A stretch of 64,000 nucleotides of DNA, taken from the NCBI GenBank assembly GCA_963556195.1, contig OY744519.1, forward strand, positions 104,304,000-104,367,999, in the 5' to 3' direction. The position numbers and the translations under genes were made by a program. The notes under the pieces are model-generated. The model saw only the letters and a program-made list of their open reading frames with translations. It did no database searches and was not told where the DNA came from. The DNA is from Sepiola atlantica. Taxonomy: Eukaryota; Mollusca; Cephalopoda; Sepiida; Sepiolidae. Within the stretch, counting starts at the first letter, position 1; every line of letters begins with the position of its first letter. Positions 46,079 to 57,654 of this stretch are shown here, in pieces.

Positions 46079-48582
46079 ATAAACTCCTAGCCTGTGCATA
46101 TGTTTATCGGAGTTTTTACTGTAAGGTGGGAGGTAGTCAGTCATGTCAAAGTAGTGAGGAGAGGTTGAGGATTGAAGGTTTGTTTCACTTAGTGCTAGGA
46201 TATATATATACAATTATACAGGAAACTAAATAGGATGACAAGGGTAGGAGCATGGATAAATAAAAAACAGTACAAACAGAGTACAAAACAATTTATACGA
46301 GTATACAACGCGACAAGGTGTTCGAGACAATTTTGAGGATTTCTTATATTGTTTTATTTCTCATTTCACCACCTTCTATGTATTCGGCGCGAATCATTAA
46401 GATGCAGGTTACTCTCTTCCAATATTCTGCTGCTTTCAAGTCATCCATAATCTCTAACTCTCAAACCTACCAATGCTACACAGAAACAGCTACCTGTTAC
46501 ACTTTAACTCTATTAAATACTTCAGTTTTTTTCTGAAATGAAAGAATATGACAAAATTGTCTCAAACACCTTGTATATGTGTGTGGTGTGAGGGTGTTTA
46601 GTGTATTCAGGCAGAAGATCTTCATTGAAGCAGCTCTTTTTGTAAACGACCAAATGTATATTAAAACAAAATATTTGGCTTCAGTGATTTGCTGCTTTCG
46701 AACATATCGTGTTATTTTCGGGTGGATAAGATGCCCTTAACTCGTAGTTAGTGCTCATGAACAGTTTGCTAGCTGTCACCGCAGTTTGTTATGATCAATT
46801 TATGATCCATTAACTGTAACTAGCGTTGATCAAGAATGAATAAGGGCCTCTGTGAACTCCTGCTCCCAGCCCTGAACCCCACATTTCCATTTTAATTCCG
46901 ATTTTCTTTCAAATATCTAAATTATTTATAATATAAAGTAAAACCCTTTCTTTCCTGTTTGTGAATATCAGACGCAAACACTGACACCACGCTATTATTT
47001 TAAAAGACCCTAATACAAAATTAATACCACTATTTACGATCCATCGTAAAAGTTTACTCACGAAAATGTATATTTGGTCTTTGCATAGAACTTTGTTTTT
47101 ACTTTACACATAAAAAATAAGACGGAGACTCAGTATTTATATTATCGTTTGTCGTTTTTATTATTTCGTTCTATGAGGGGATTATAAAAAGAACAGTTTG
47201 ATCGTTATAGTGGATAGTTATTTGCTACATGAAAAATATCCGTCCCAGGACAGGTAAAATTAATTCCCAGTTAAGAACAGTTTTTCACTACTTTTACGTA
47301 TACTCACGATAATAAAAATCAAGACATAATGATACTAAACCTTATATCTTAAATACTTATTCTAAATTTCATCAAACTCTATTACATGATTTTGATTCTA
47401 AAAATATCTAAAATTTAAGACGTCTTGAAAGAAATTGAAATCCAACAAATTTAGCTTAATTATTCAATACAAATTTTCAAACAGCAGCTTGTGCTCATAT
47501 TATACCCCCTAAAACGCTTTACAATACTCTAAAGAAACTGAAATTTGGGAAATATTGATTTATTGATGTATAATATCTACTTTTACGAAGGACTTCCACA
47601 CCCTTTTTAACCCCTTTGCATTAAATTAAATTAAACTAAATATAGCTAACATTTGGACCCTTACACCTAACAGCTGTGTTCCAAAATTCATAATGATCGG
47701 TTAATCAGCTTCAGAGTGAATTCTGTACACACAAATATATAAATATATACACATACCTATCTTTATAAAGATAGAGATATTGGAGTCAGATGAAAATGAT
47801 TTCTTCCATTAATTTTGTCATTTTGGCTACGTTTAATTATCTTGGTAGATGATTTTCAACCTTCTTTAAGACGCAAGCAGTTTCATCTTATTTCATTTTT
47901 CTTCTTAAAGACAACCAGTTTAATTTCCTGGTCTTTCTATACTTCTATGCGGGTTCTCTTTCATATTTTCCGTTTCTCCATAACGTTTCATCCATTTTTT
48001 CTTCCAAAACAATAGAAATCCTCTAAGTTCCGTTATCATTTCATACTCCGTTTCTTATCTGTGCCATTTTGTTTCTTTTCTTTTTATTCATTTCCTTTCT
48101 TCTCTTTTAGCCTTTCACACTTTCAGTATTTTCTTGAGATCCTCTAGCTTTTCGAAAAAAAAAACATTCAACCTTTTTCTTTCTCTCTCCTTCAACGAAA
48201 TTGAATTAAGATGAAATCTCTTCAAGCCGATTGGACAGTTTCAGTTCCGCCAATCAGAATTGGTTACCGCTTGTCAAACTAGACGAGATCTTATGTCGTT
48301 CATCTTTTCTTTTATAAAATTTGACATCGGAATAAAATCAGGCAAAATAAGTAAAAGAAAAAGGTGTGATAGTTCATCTACGCTACTATTTTTTGTCTTA
48401 TTTGTCTAAGAGGCAGGACAAGTATTTGTGTCAAACACGATTCAAAAACAAATCTATAAAAAAGTGTATGTTTTCAGTATTTGAATTGAAGTTCTCTGTG
48501 ACGTGGACCAACAAGGACAGATATTCTCATGACGCGTCTATTCAATCTGCGCGTTCAGCGATTAAAATGTTATTCTAACCTT
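46079..48582. other. unrecognised DNA
   Basis: No gene found. TTCCAAAATTCATAATGATCGG at 47679-47700 is a piece of dispersed repeat D. T-rich ORFs (for example 47815-48015) are judged spurious. Confidence 0.35.
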
Positions 48583-49240
48583 AAGTGTGACAGACCAAGC
48601 AACATTCTATTTAAACTTAATTCTATTTGAAACTGTGTACTTTTGGTTGATTTGAGAGCTGTAGACAACTAGAAATATAACATACTATTAGAAGAGAGTG
48701 ACCTAATGATATGCACAGGATAAACAACTCTGAAAACTTAGCTGCAACTTAGTACACCTTGAAAATTTTATAATATCGTGAGATGTAAGCTGAAGAAGTG
48801 TGACTGACCAACATTCTATTTCAAACATAACCGTGTCAGATCAACAAACATTCTATTTCAAACTTCAGCATGACAGGCAAAAGATTATATTTAAAAGCTT
48901 GAACGTGACAGATCATGAAACATTCATTCTATTTAAAACTTTAACATGATAGATCAACACACCTTCCATTTTAAGCTTAATTGTGGCAGGCAAACGAACA
49001 TTCTATTTAAAACTTCAGTGTGATACTAAAACATACCTTATATTTCAAAACTTAAACGTGACAGATCAGCAAACATTTTATTTCAAAACTTAAACGTGAC
49101 AGGCAAACAAACATTCTATTTCAAAATTAAACGTTGCAGATCAGCACACATTTTATTTTAAACTGAAGAGTTACCAACACAGATTCTATTTAAAGCGTGA
49201 TAGACTAACAAACGTTCTGTTTAAAACTGAAGCGCCACAG
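48583..49240 (+). repeat. ~49-bp minisatellite
   Basis: About ten diverged units from 48797 on (one isolated unit at 48583), each with GTGACAG(A/G)(T/C)(C/A)A, (A/C)AAACATTCTATTT and AAAACTTAAAC. Unit length and sequence drift. A short inverse-orientation array lies at 1985-2160. Confidence 0.75.
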
Positions 49241-49244
49241 AATG

Positions 49245-50062
49245 AAACAAATGCTAGTTCTGACCTATGTGTACCTCGAAAACCCAGCTCCTCTTCTTTC
49301 ACCACTAACGCTCGGATCTTTATCTAACCCCAATCGAAATCAATGGTTCTCTCTTTTTGTCTGTTGCCTTGAAAAGCATCTAGGACTGAATTTCACTCCA
49401 GATTTAAAGTTGAAGACGTATATCCAGTCTATTGCTAAACTTGCTACGAATGGTCAGATCATTCGTCTGCCCCAGAAAGTATCTGATTACAGATTACATC
49501 TTCTACCTATATAAAAGACAGATACGTGCTAAGATGGAGTAATACCGCCACATCTGGGGAGTTACCGCTTAGAGTACACCTTCCTGCCTAGAAAATCGAC
49601 GTCGAAATTTAGTGGCGCTATCTTTTCCGCTATTTACAGCCCTTTTCTCACATAAAAGACGTTGCTAGGATCTCTCTGCTCTATCGTTATTTCCATGGCT
49701 CTGCTTCCTCATTGTAGTACATTCACAGCAAGGACTCATTTTACTACCATAACAAGAAGAAGAGCTACAAAGATTCCCTACTTTCACGAGGTGCGTAGCG
49801 TCAGGCGAAATTTCCATGGCCAGAACATCGTTGCAAGGGATTCCCTTTTGTGGGAAACTTTGCCATGGAACTGCTTCCCATCAGATTATAACATGATCAT
49901 CTTCAAATCTAATATCAACAAATACTTGTCATGACCCGCCCTTATAAGTAATCAAACTCGATACATTTCATTAATCATTCTTAATACTCCCATAATATTA
50001 TTCATTCTTCAACTTTCTCTAGTTGCTTTTAAACTTGATAAGTGGTCACTCATTAGTAAAAA
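49245..50062 (+). pseudogene. jockey/CR1-like LINE 3' fragment (family 2)
   Basis: 49370-49514 reads LGLNFTPDLKLKTYIQSIAK and then LRLPQKV-type sequence (post-RT region). After a stop-ridden gap, 49662-49934 reads RRNFHGQNIVARDSLLWETL and PWNCFPSDYNMIIFKSNINK up to a natural stop. The 3' UTR (49935-50062) matches 18616-18775 and 8375-8525. 5'-truncated, inactive. Confidence 0.8.
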
Positions 50063-51016
50063 AAACTCAAAAACGAAAATGTTTCTTTCAAACGTAACCG
50101 TGATCGACCGAACGCTTTCGAATAGCTCATTAGCCATTCTCAAGGAATTTTATTCCGTCGATAATAAAAACTCAGTAATCGCAAAGCACATTAAAAGCTA
50201 ATGAAAAAAAATACTAAAGAGTTTTTTGTCGATCTTATAGAGATGTCTGGACGTATCTAAAATAGGATGCGTCCATTCAATCTTATTTTTAAATTTTAGT
50301 TCAGTTAGTTCTAAAAAAATCAAGGTCCCCTCTTCAGTGACACACACTTGATTTCTTTATGATTTGCGTTTATATCCAGGGGCTCATTTAATGATAGACA
50401 TAGTTCCTCTTAAATCTGCTATCTGTACTTCGCTACAGTTTGGTCTTCAAGGGATTATCTTGATTAGACCAGTTGCCCATACCACAACCGGTATATATAA
50501 TGTTTCTTTCTCCCACGGTCATGTTATTTTCAAGTAATCCTTGAGGTCGTGATAATTGGTGATGTTTCCCTTTCAGCTCTATTAAATGACAAAAAACGGT
50601 CGCAGAAAGAAAACTCGAAAGCAAGAATGGGCGAAAGAAAATTTGAAAGCGACAATGATAGTTTTCATATCTTACGCGCATTTAACAGCTTAGTCAAAGA
50701 AAAATATTCAGTTTCTATTTTAACATCGCTGATATCAGAGAAATTGTTTATTTAATAGTCATGGAAAAACTTGGCAAAGACAATTGCAAGTGAAAAAGCA
50801 CGAAAAAACTCACCTAAAAAGTTAGCACATATTTCGCAACCTCCACAGAAGGCGTTGCATCCGAAACTTGAAAAGATGTTCAAGTCGTCATATAGGACTC
50901 AAAACCAGTCAAGCCAGTTTCAACTTTTCCCAAAATAGGATACCGATGAAAAAAACCCTCCACAAAACATTGAAAATCCCAATTGATAAAATATTGTTAA
51001 AACTACAGTTGAATAA
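50063..51016. other. unrecognised DNA
   Basis: Short ORFs only (50433-50681 minus, 50549-50755 plus), without known motifs. Confidence 0.35.

Positions 51017-51099
<83 letters not shown>
51017..51099. repeat. (TA)n microsatellite
   Basis: About 41 TA units, abutting the truncated 3' side of the LINE copy. Confidence 0.95.
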
Positions 51100-51100
<1 letters not shown>

Positions 51101-51109
51101 TCTTACATT

Positions 51110-52205
51110 GGGAGCTTATTCATATTAGTTTTAAATTTCTCCATGTCGGTACAGTTGGGGAAACAGGGAACAGAGAGGGGGTTTCAAGGCCGGTTTCTCG
51201 AAGAAAGAAGCGTTTGGAGTAGCAGGCTTTCCGGCATCTGAGGACCTCTACAGTGAATTGATGGGATCTAGCTGATTGTCGGGTTGGTCGAGTGTATTTA
51301 CGGCGAGGAGGCACCAGAGCAGCAAGTTCATCGGACCATATCTAATTGATATACTTGTAAAACAAGCAAAAGGATGACAACATTGTGGCGATTGGACAGT
51401 GGAGCTTAGTGGATAGTGAGATACTTATGAGATTAGAGACTTTTTTTGGGACTTTGTCTAAGAGGGAGAGACTAGTGGATGGTGCATCAGTCTAGATGTG
51501 ACAACAATACTCCATGCATGGGCGGATGGTGGCTTTGTAGATATATAGGATACTGTCAAGTGTAAGAGGTTATCTAGCACGTTATAGGGAGACCACTTTT
51601 CTTGCAGCAACCTTGGCAATGTCTTCTATATATTTGTTCCAATCCATGTTAGGTGTGAATGTTAGGCCGATGAGTTTGAGCGTTGGACTCTCAGATAATG
51701 TGTTATTTGCCATGGCAATCGGTGGTTGAAGAGGTTTCTCATAGTTGTTGAAGGAAAGGAGCTTTGTCTTAGCAGCATTAAATGTTAATGGCCTCATTCT
51801 ACTACAGACTGGAGGTCACTTTCTAAGAGTTCAGCCATTTCATCGGATATGTACGCATCCGTTTTACCCACATGGTGAGAGTAGAGTGTGGTGTCGTCAG
51901 CAAATATATCCAGCTCAGACACAATGTCACCAGGGAGGTCGCTTATGAAAATGAGGAACAATATAGGTCCAATGATCGATTCCTGAAGTATACTTGCATT
52001 TATGTAATGTAATTTGGATGAACAGCCATCGAGGACAACCTGGATCTTTCTTTTGAATAGGAAGGATCTAATTATATTTAATATTTTTATGAGAAGACCT
52101 TTATGCCAGACCTTGTCAAAGGCCTTGGATATATCAAGTGCTACTGCCCTAGCTTCACCTGCCTTGTCCAGTGTATGGTCTATGCGTCCACAGATGACTG
52201 TGCGT
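51110..52205 (-). pseudogene. jockey/CR1-like LINE fragment (family 1)
   Basis: Minus frame 52205-51794: HTLDKAGEARAVALDISKAF, then KVWHKGLLIKILNIIRSFLF, QVVLDGCSSKL and FADDTTLYSHHVGKT (FADD at 51890-51904) up to LESDLQSVVE. The post-RT region follows to 51110 in other frames (TFNAAKTKLLSFNNYEKPLQ at about 51790). The RT palm core is in frame here, better than in the 32432-34505 copy. The first fingers of the RT, the endonuclease and the 3' UTR are missing. Confidence 0.85.
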
Positions 52206-52485
52206 ATACATGCATGTGTATGTGTATATATGTGACATGTCTCTGACCTTAGATGTCTGTTGTCTGTTTTCAAATCTTTGCTTTTCTGATGTATTTCCCT
52301 ACCCCGAGATGTTTCTTTGGTCGCCAGACTGTGGACGTTGACTTCCAGGTTTCGGATGCGTTTTTTTAGGTTGGTGACATCTAGACACGATGAACTGGTT
52401 TCTTGAGAGACATTGAATACCCTCCCTGCTTCTTTACCATTTCCCGCTCTCTCTATATATATGACCCTTTCTTTCGTTATAAATC
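52206..52485 (-). other. open basic, coiled-coil-like stretch in frame with the LINE RT
   Basis: The minus frame of the RT fragment continues open upstream for about 90 codons: CLDVTNLKKRIRNLEVNVHS, LATKETSRGREIHQKSKDLK, then a short CA-derived HTHAC segment joining the RT. Heptad-like spacing (LKKRIRNLEVNV) suggests a coiled coil. No ATG was found in this frame. It may be part of another gene or element fused by the LINE's truncated insertion. Confidence 0.4.
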
Positions 52486-52714
52486 ATGTAACCCCCCTAT
52501 AAAATTATAGAATAAATATGCTTCAAATTTCCCCCTCTCTCTAAATATGTATTAGATATGTTGTCGCTAAACTCTCTCTCTATATATATTTGAATTGTCG
52601 AGTGTGAATTTCTCTTTTCTGATTTTCAAAAATGTAGTCATCTCGCTTGGATGCTTGACAATACCACAAGGTTGAAATACATTATTGCATAGATGATTAT
52701 GTAATGTCGTGTTA

Positions 52715-53139
<425 letters not shown>

Positions 53140-53868
53140 TATTATCCTGTATCCCTACAAAGCCACCATCCGCCCATGTATGGAGTATTGTTGTCACATC
53201 TGGGCTGGTGCATCATCCACTAGTCTCTCCTACTTAGACAAGGTCCAAAAAAGAGTCGCCAACTTAATAGGTCCCTCACTATTCAACCAAGCTTCATTCC
53301 CTGTCTCATCGACTAGTAAACTCCTCACACCTGACATTATCCTGTATCTCTATGAAGCCACCATCGGCCCATGCATGGAGTATTGTTGCCCCATCTGGGC
53401 TGGTGCATCATCTACTAGTCTCTCTCTCTCTCCTTGACAAGGTCCAAAAAGAGTCGCCAACCCAATAGGTCCTTTACTATCCGCTAAGCTCTAGCCCCTG
53501 TCCCATCGACGCAATGTTGCATCCTTGTGCTTGTTTTAAAAATACTTCAATGGATTGTGCTCCGATGAATTAGCTGCTCTTCGACGCAAATACACTAGAA
53601 CAACCCGACAATCAGCTAGGTCTCAGCCATTCACTGTGGAGGGCCCCAGATTCTGGATAGCCTTTACTCCAGTAGCTTATTTCCTCGTACTGGCGGCCTC
53701 TGAAACTCCCTCTCTGCTCCTTGTTTCACCGACTGTGCCAACATGCAGATGTTTAAAACTAATGTAAACAGACATCTCGCCGCACATCTCCCAACTTAGG
53801 ATGACGCCCCAAAACCTACACTTTAATTATCAGTCTAGTGACGACCTGCCTTGTTTGGGGTGAAATAT
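53140..53868 (+). pseudogene. jockey/CR1-like LINE 3' fragment with internal duplication (family 1)
   Basis: Plus strand: ATIRPCMEYCCHIWAGASST and LDKVQKRVANLIGPSL (53165-53285) repeat as ATIGPCMEYCCPIWAGASST and KRVANPIGP (53355-53480), an internal tandem duplication of ~195 bp. Then SDELAALRRKYTRTTRQSAR, FTVEGPRFW and a SETPSLLLVSP region run to the terminus CTTGTTTGGGGTGAA (53851-53865). 5'-truncated, frameshifted. Confidence 0.85.
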
Positions 53869-54351
53869 CTTAAAAGAAAAAAAGGAAAAAATTTATTCAT
53901 ATTTTTCACACTTTTCGTATTAGATGCTTAGATGCGACACAATTTTTCGTGTCTGTTTGTGTTTTTCTCTACTCCGTACATGTATGTATTACCTTTTGTA
54001 TTTGTGAGTTTTCAATCATTAGTTTTCATGACTCTCTTTTGGAAACATATATTTTCTTTCTGTGAAATGTGTGAGTGAGTGTATGTTTATTCTGTGTGTG
54101 TTTGTGTCCGTATTTATTAGACTGTGTGAGTAAGCATGTTTGAGTATTCGTGATTTTTACAATGTGTGTGAGCTGATGAAAGTGGGAAAAGCACATGAGA
54201 CACGTGTCGCATCAAAGCATCTAACACCAAAAATATAAATAAAAAAAATTAAATGGTTGTGGCTTCATATTTTCAAATATAAACGTTTCGCACGTTGGAC
54301 ATACAACATTCTCTGCTCACTCTTTCCCCTCTATCCCTCTCCCTCTCTATA

Positions 54352-54363
<12 letters not shown>
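53869..54363. other. unrecognised DNA
   Basis: Ends in a CT-rich stretch (54316-54363) leading into (TA)n. No gene. Confidence 0.4.

Positions 54364-54435
<72 letters not shown>
54364..54435. repeat. (TA)n microsatellite
   Basis: About 35 TA units at the left edge of the 5.4-kb palindrome. Confidence 0.95.
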
Positions 54436-54438
<3 letters not shown>

Positions 54439-55117
54439 TATAAAGTTTTATTTATACAAACATTATTGGTTACATATGTGCATACATGTTTCGGTTGTAC
54501 TTTTCCCAGAAAGTCAACCTCATCAGACCAAGAATTTTCGAGAAATGGATGGATTTGAAGATTTTCTCTCCTAAATAAATCTTTTTGGGGTTTAGTTATT
54601 TCCTATTTCTTATGAATTAGTATCGGATTACCTATTCCACTTGCTGACCTTTTTTGCTCGTGTTTGTCTTTTTATTACTTTTTATGGCGTCTCCATCCCC
54701 TTTTCTTTATTTTATTGCCCACTACTTTCCGGGTTTCTTTAAACTCTTTTACCTACCAAGTTTTACAAACTCACTTCAGTATAAATATCTTATCTATATA
54801 TCAAGAATCACACATATATAAACAAACTCTAATAGATACGCAAATACAAATAAATAAACAGACATTGATATACATACACATCTAAACATGGATACCCACA
54901 CAGATCCACTATCAATCAAGCATATATTCAAAATACATACGTGCTTATAAATATATTCTAGATGTATATTCAATACAAAAATCCATACGTCTACACAAAC
55001 ACACATATATACAGCTATATGTACCCACCCACGCATATCTATACACACACACACATGTATATACACATATATACACATACATATATATACACACACGCAC
55101 ACACATGTACATGCACC

Positions 55118-55172
<55 letters not shown>

Positions 55173-56615
55173 TCACATACATATACATACATAAATCATA
55201 CATTAGCATATTCGTAACATAGATATACACGCATACACACATATACACTTTTAGTATAAATAGTTCCTACAAATACGTACATATATGCACATATATATAC
55301 ATACACACACACTGACATATATACATATACACATACACATATACATATATATATATATACACATATACATATATACCCATACATACATATACCCCAATAC
55401 ACACACATATACATAGGCGCCGACAGTTCACACCTATACATATATACGAATACAAATACATACATACACACCTATACTTATAAAAAGTGCACACAAATTA
55501 ATATGTACAAGCACATACATAGAATATATATAAATTAGACTATGCGAATATAAAACCTACCGACAAATGTATACGTGTATATTCATAGTCAGATATACAG
55601 ACCACACATACACAACGTACACATACACAAACATACACACGCACAAGTCCACATACATGCGTATATATACATATATACATGCACACACACATACATATAT
55701 ATGCACATATATATATATATATATACATACACACACACACACAAATACATACACATATATAAAGTACATACCTTGGCATATAAATATGTGCATTCATCAA
55801 CGTATACGTACACAAGATATGAATATCAAAATTGAAATAAAAATAAAATTACATTAAAATACACCTTTTTCTGCAATATAAAATATCAGTCGAAGTACCT
55901 ATATCCATACATACATATATATTTTTTCAGTCCAATTATACACACCCACGTATGCACACATACACACACACTTATGCTCACCAATATATATACATACATA
56001 CCTAAACCCTACGATTCCAAATGTCACTATATATACGTACACAGACCACGTACACACATATGTGTATGTGCATACAAATACCCACATGTATGCAATCAAA
56101 ATAGATAAAAATGCATACAAACATCCATATTTTAGCAATCGAAACCATTCATTATTGCTTCAATCTATCTCAGTTACATTTACTTGCATTTATATCTGCT
56201 ATTGTTTTAATATAAAGATACATCGTATGTAATTACAGTTAATTCTACACATGCCTTCGCACACACATACATACAGTCATATACACATGTACATATACAC
56301 ACATGTATGCATATACACACATACATACACACACATGTGATTACTATGTGTGTGCGCTGAGAACATTATTATAGGTTGATGTGTAGCATTTGTTGGATTT
56401 TCTAGATTGTATAAGTTCAAATTTATAAAGACATCATCAAAATTATAAAATACAAATAAAAACAGAATAAGAAATGAACAAAACCAAAATTAATAAGAAA
56501 ACAGAATAAGAAAAAAATAAAAAAATAAAAAAATAAAAAATAAAATAATAATAATAATAATAAAAAATAATAAAAAATAAAAAAAAATAAGAAAATAAAA
56601 AATAAATAAGATAAA
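54433..56615 (-). mobile_element. left arm of 5.4-kb inverted repeat
   Basis: Matches the reverse complement of 57655-59834 throughout, with scattered substitutions and small indels. Content in order from the outside: hammerhead (minus), TTCTCGAGAAATGG-type sequence, a T-rich stretch (MSFYYFLWRLHPLFF in plus frame), about 1.4 kb of ACACATATATAC-type sequence, TATAATAATGTTCTCAGC-type inner sequence, then A-rich (AATAAAA)n. All plus and minus ORFs here derive from the simple repeat and are not called. Confidence 0.9.
54466..54531 (-). ncRNA. type I hammerhead ribozyme motif
   Basis: On minus: helix I TTGGT/ACCAA (5 bp), core CTGATGA (54520-54526), helix II GGTTG/CAACC, GAAA, helix III ACATGT/ACATGT-type with one G-U pair and loop ATGCAC, cleavage triplet GTA. 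All invariant positions are present. Its helix II loop differs from the right-arm copy at two positions, so the two are not recent identical copies. AATAAA follows ~20 nt downstream. The ribozyme faces outward, toward the TA tract. Confidence 0.85.
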
Positions 56616-57654
56616 AATTCAAATAAAAATAAAAATAAAATTAGAATTAAAAATTGAATATGTGTTCCGCTAACAACGAAGTAACAGTCAGTAGAGTTTT
56701 TATTATCTAAAATCTGCTTAGTGTGTGCTCCTTTAAATGTTTGTAGTTTAAACTCGTTTCGTTTCTAACGTTGAGTAATTTTTCCCTATCTTTAAATTTT
56801 AAAATTTCAATTTTCTCACCCAGGCATAAGAAACAGGGTGAGGTGAGTGATCTACATGTTTTTGCTTTCCTTATTATACTCCATCTAATTTTTGGGTTCT
56901 TTTTCTCATCTATCAATTTCCAGAAGTATCGGGACAGCGAAGTGTTACTGTATTTTTTATTTCTAAAGGATAATTTATGCGTGTAATACCTATCTTTAAA
57001 AATTCTTGACGTGCTTCCTATATAGAACTTACTGTCGCCCGGATTTTCAGTAGTGTATATTTCCGCACGGTATGTTACTGATGCGGTGACGCAATTTTTT
57101 TTTTTGCAAGGGACATTCATCCTGTCTCTGACAGTTACAATTGTTAGTGGTAGGATTCCCTTCGATATCGCTATTCGTATTCGTATCATTCCTTTTAAGT
57201 ATTTTATTGTTATGTTTTTTAATTATTCTTTCTATGTTATCTGTGCAACTATAGCTTAGTTTTAATGTATTCTTATTAAATAGCTTATGGAGTGCATTAC
57301 CAGGTGGGAAGTGTTTGTCTTTAAGTTGTAGAAATTTGTTACCAATTTTTGTTTTTAACATTTGAATGGGGTATAAACCAGATTATTTTCCTACCTTTGT
57401 TTTTAGATTTGCTAGCATTTGTAGTTGTATTTTTATATTTAATATCAGCATTTACGTACCCGCTATTCTTCAAAGCAGTATTGTAAATATTTTTATAGTT
57501 GTTAAACGTTGTTTCGTCTGATGAGTTATTGCTAATTCTACTTTCTATTGATATGGGTATGTGTTTAATTATTGAAGGAGGGTGGTTTGATTGTGGATGT
57601 ATGTATATTCGGTTTGAGTTTTCTTTCATAAAGGGTTTATATTTGTTTTCATTT
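56616..57654 (-). pseudogene. GIY-YIG retroelement ORF remnant at palindrome centre
   Basis: On minus: YIHPQSNHPPSIIKHIP, SIESRISNNSSDE and NIYNTALKNSGY (57629-57470), a RKIIWF block, then in a second frame TKIGNKFLQLKDKHFPPGN and FNKNTLKLSYSC (57355-57240), NCNCQRQDECPL, then in a third frame VTYRAEIYTTENPGDSKFYI with KFYIGSTSR (57001-57040), DRYYTHKLSFRN, PKIRWSII and CFLCLGEKIEILKFKDREKL, ending at 56707. YIG...R...H and the late E are GIY-YIG nuclease hallmarks, and a Cys cluster precedes it. This is the C-terminal third of a retroelement polyprotein; the RT part is absent. Two frameshifts, one in an 11-base T run at 57095-57105. Start is not assignable because the 5' side is the inverted arm. 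Confidence 0.8.

Noticed and set aside
48583..49240. CRISPR array
   Set aside because: Units are diverged along their whole length with no constant repeat and unique spacers, in a eukaryotic context.
54794..55815. Many Tyr/Val/Cys- or His/Thr-rich ORFs of 70-130 codons, mirrored at 58050-59470
   Set aside because: They read through TATG/ACAC-type simple sequence in the palindrome arms on both strands; no independent evidence of coding.
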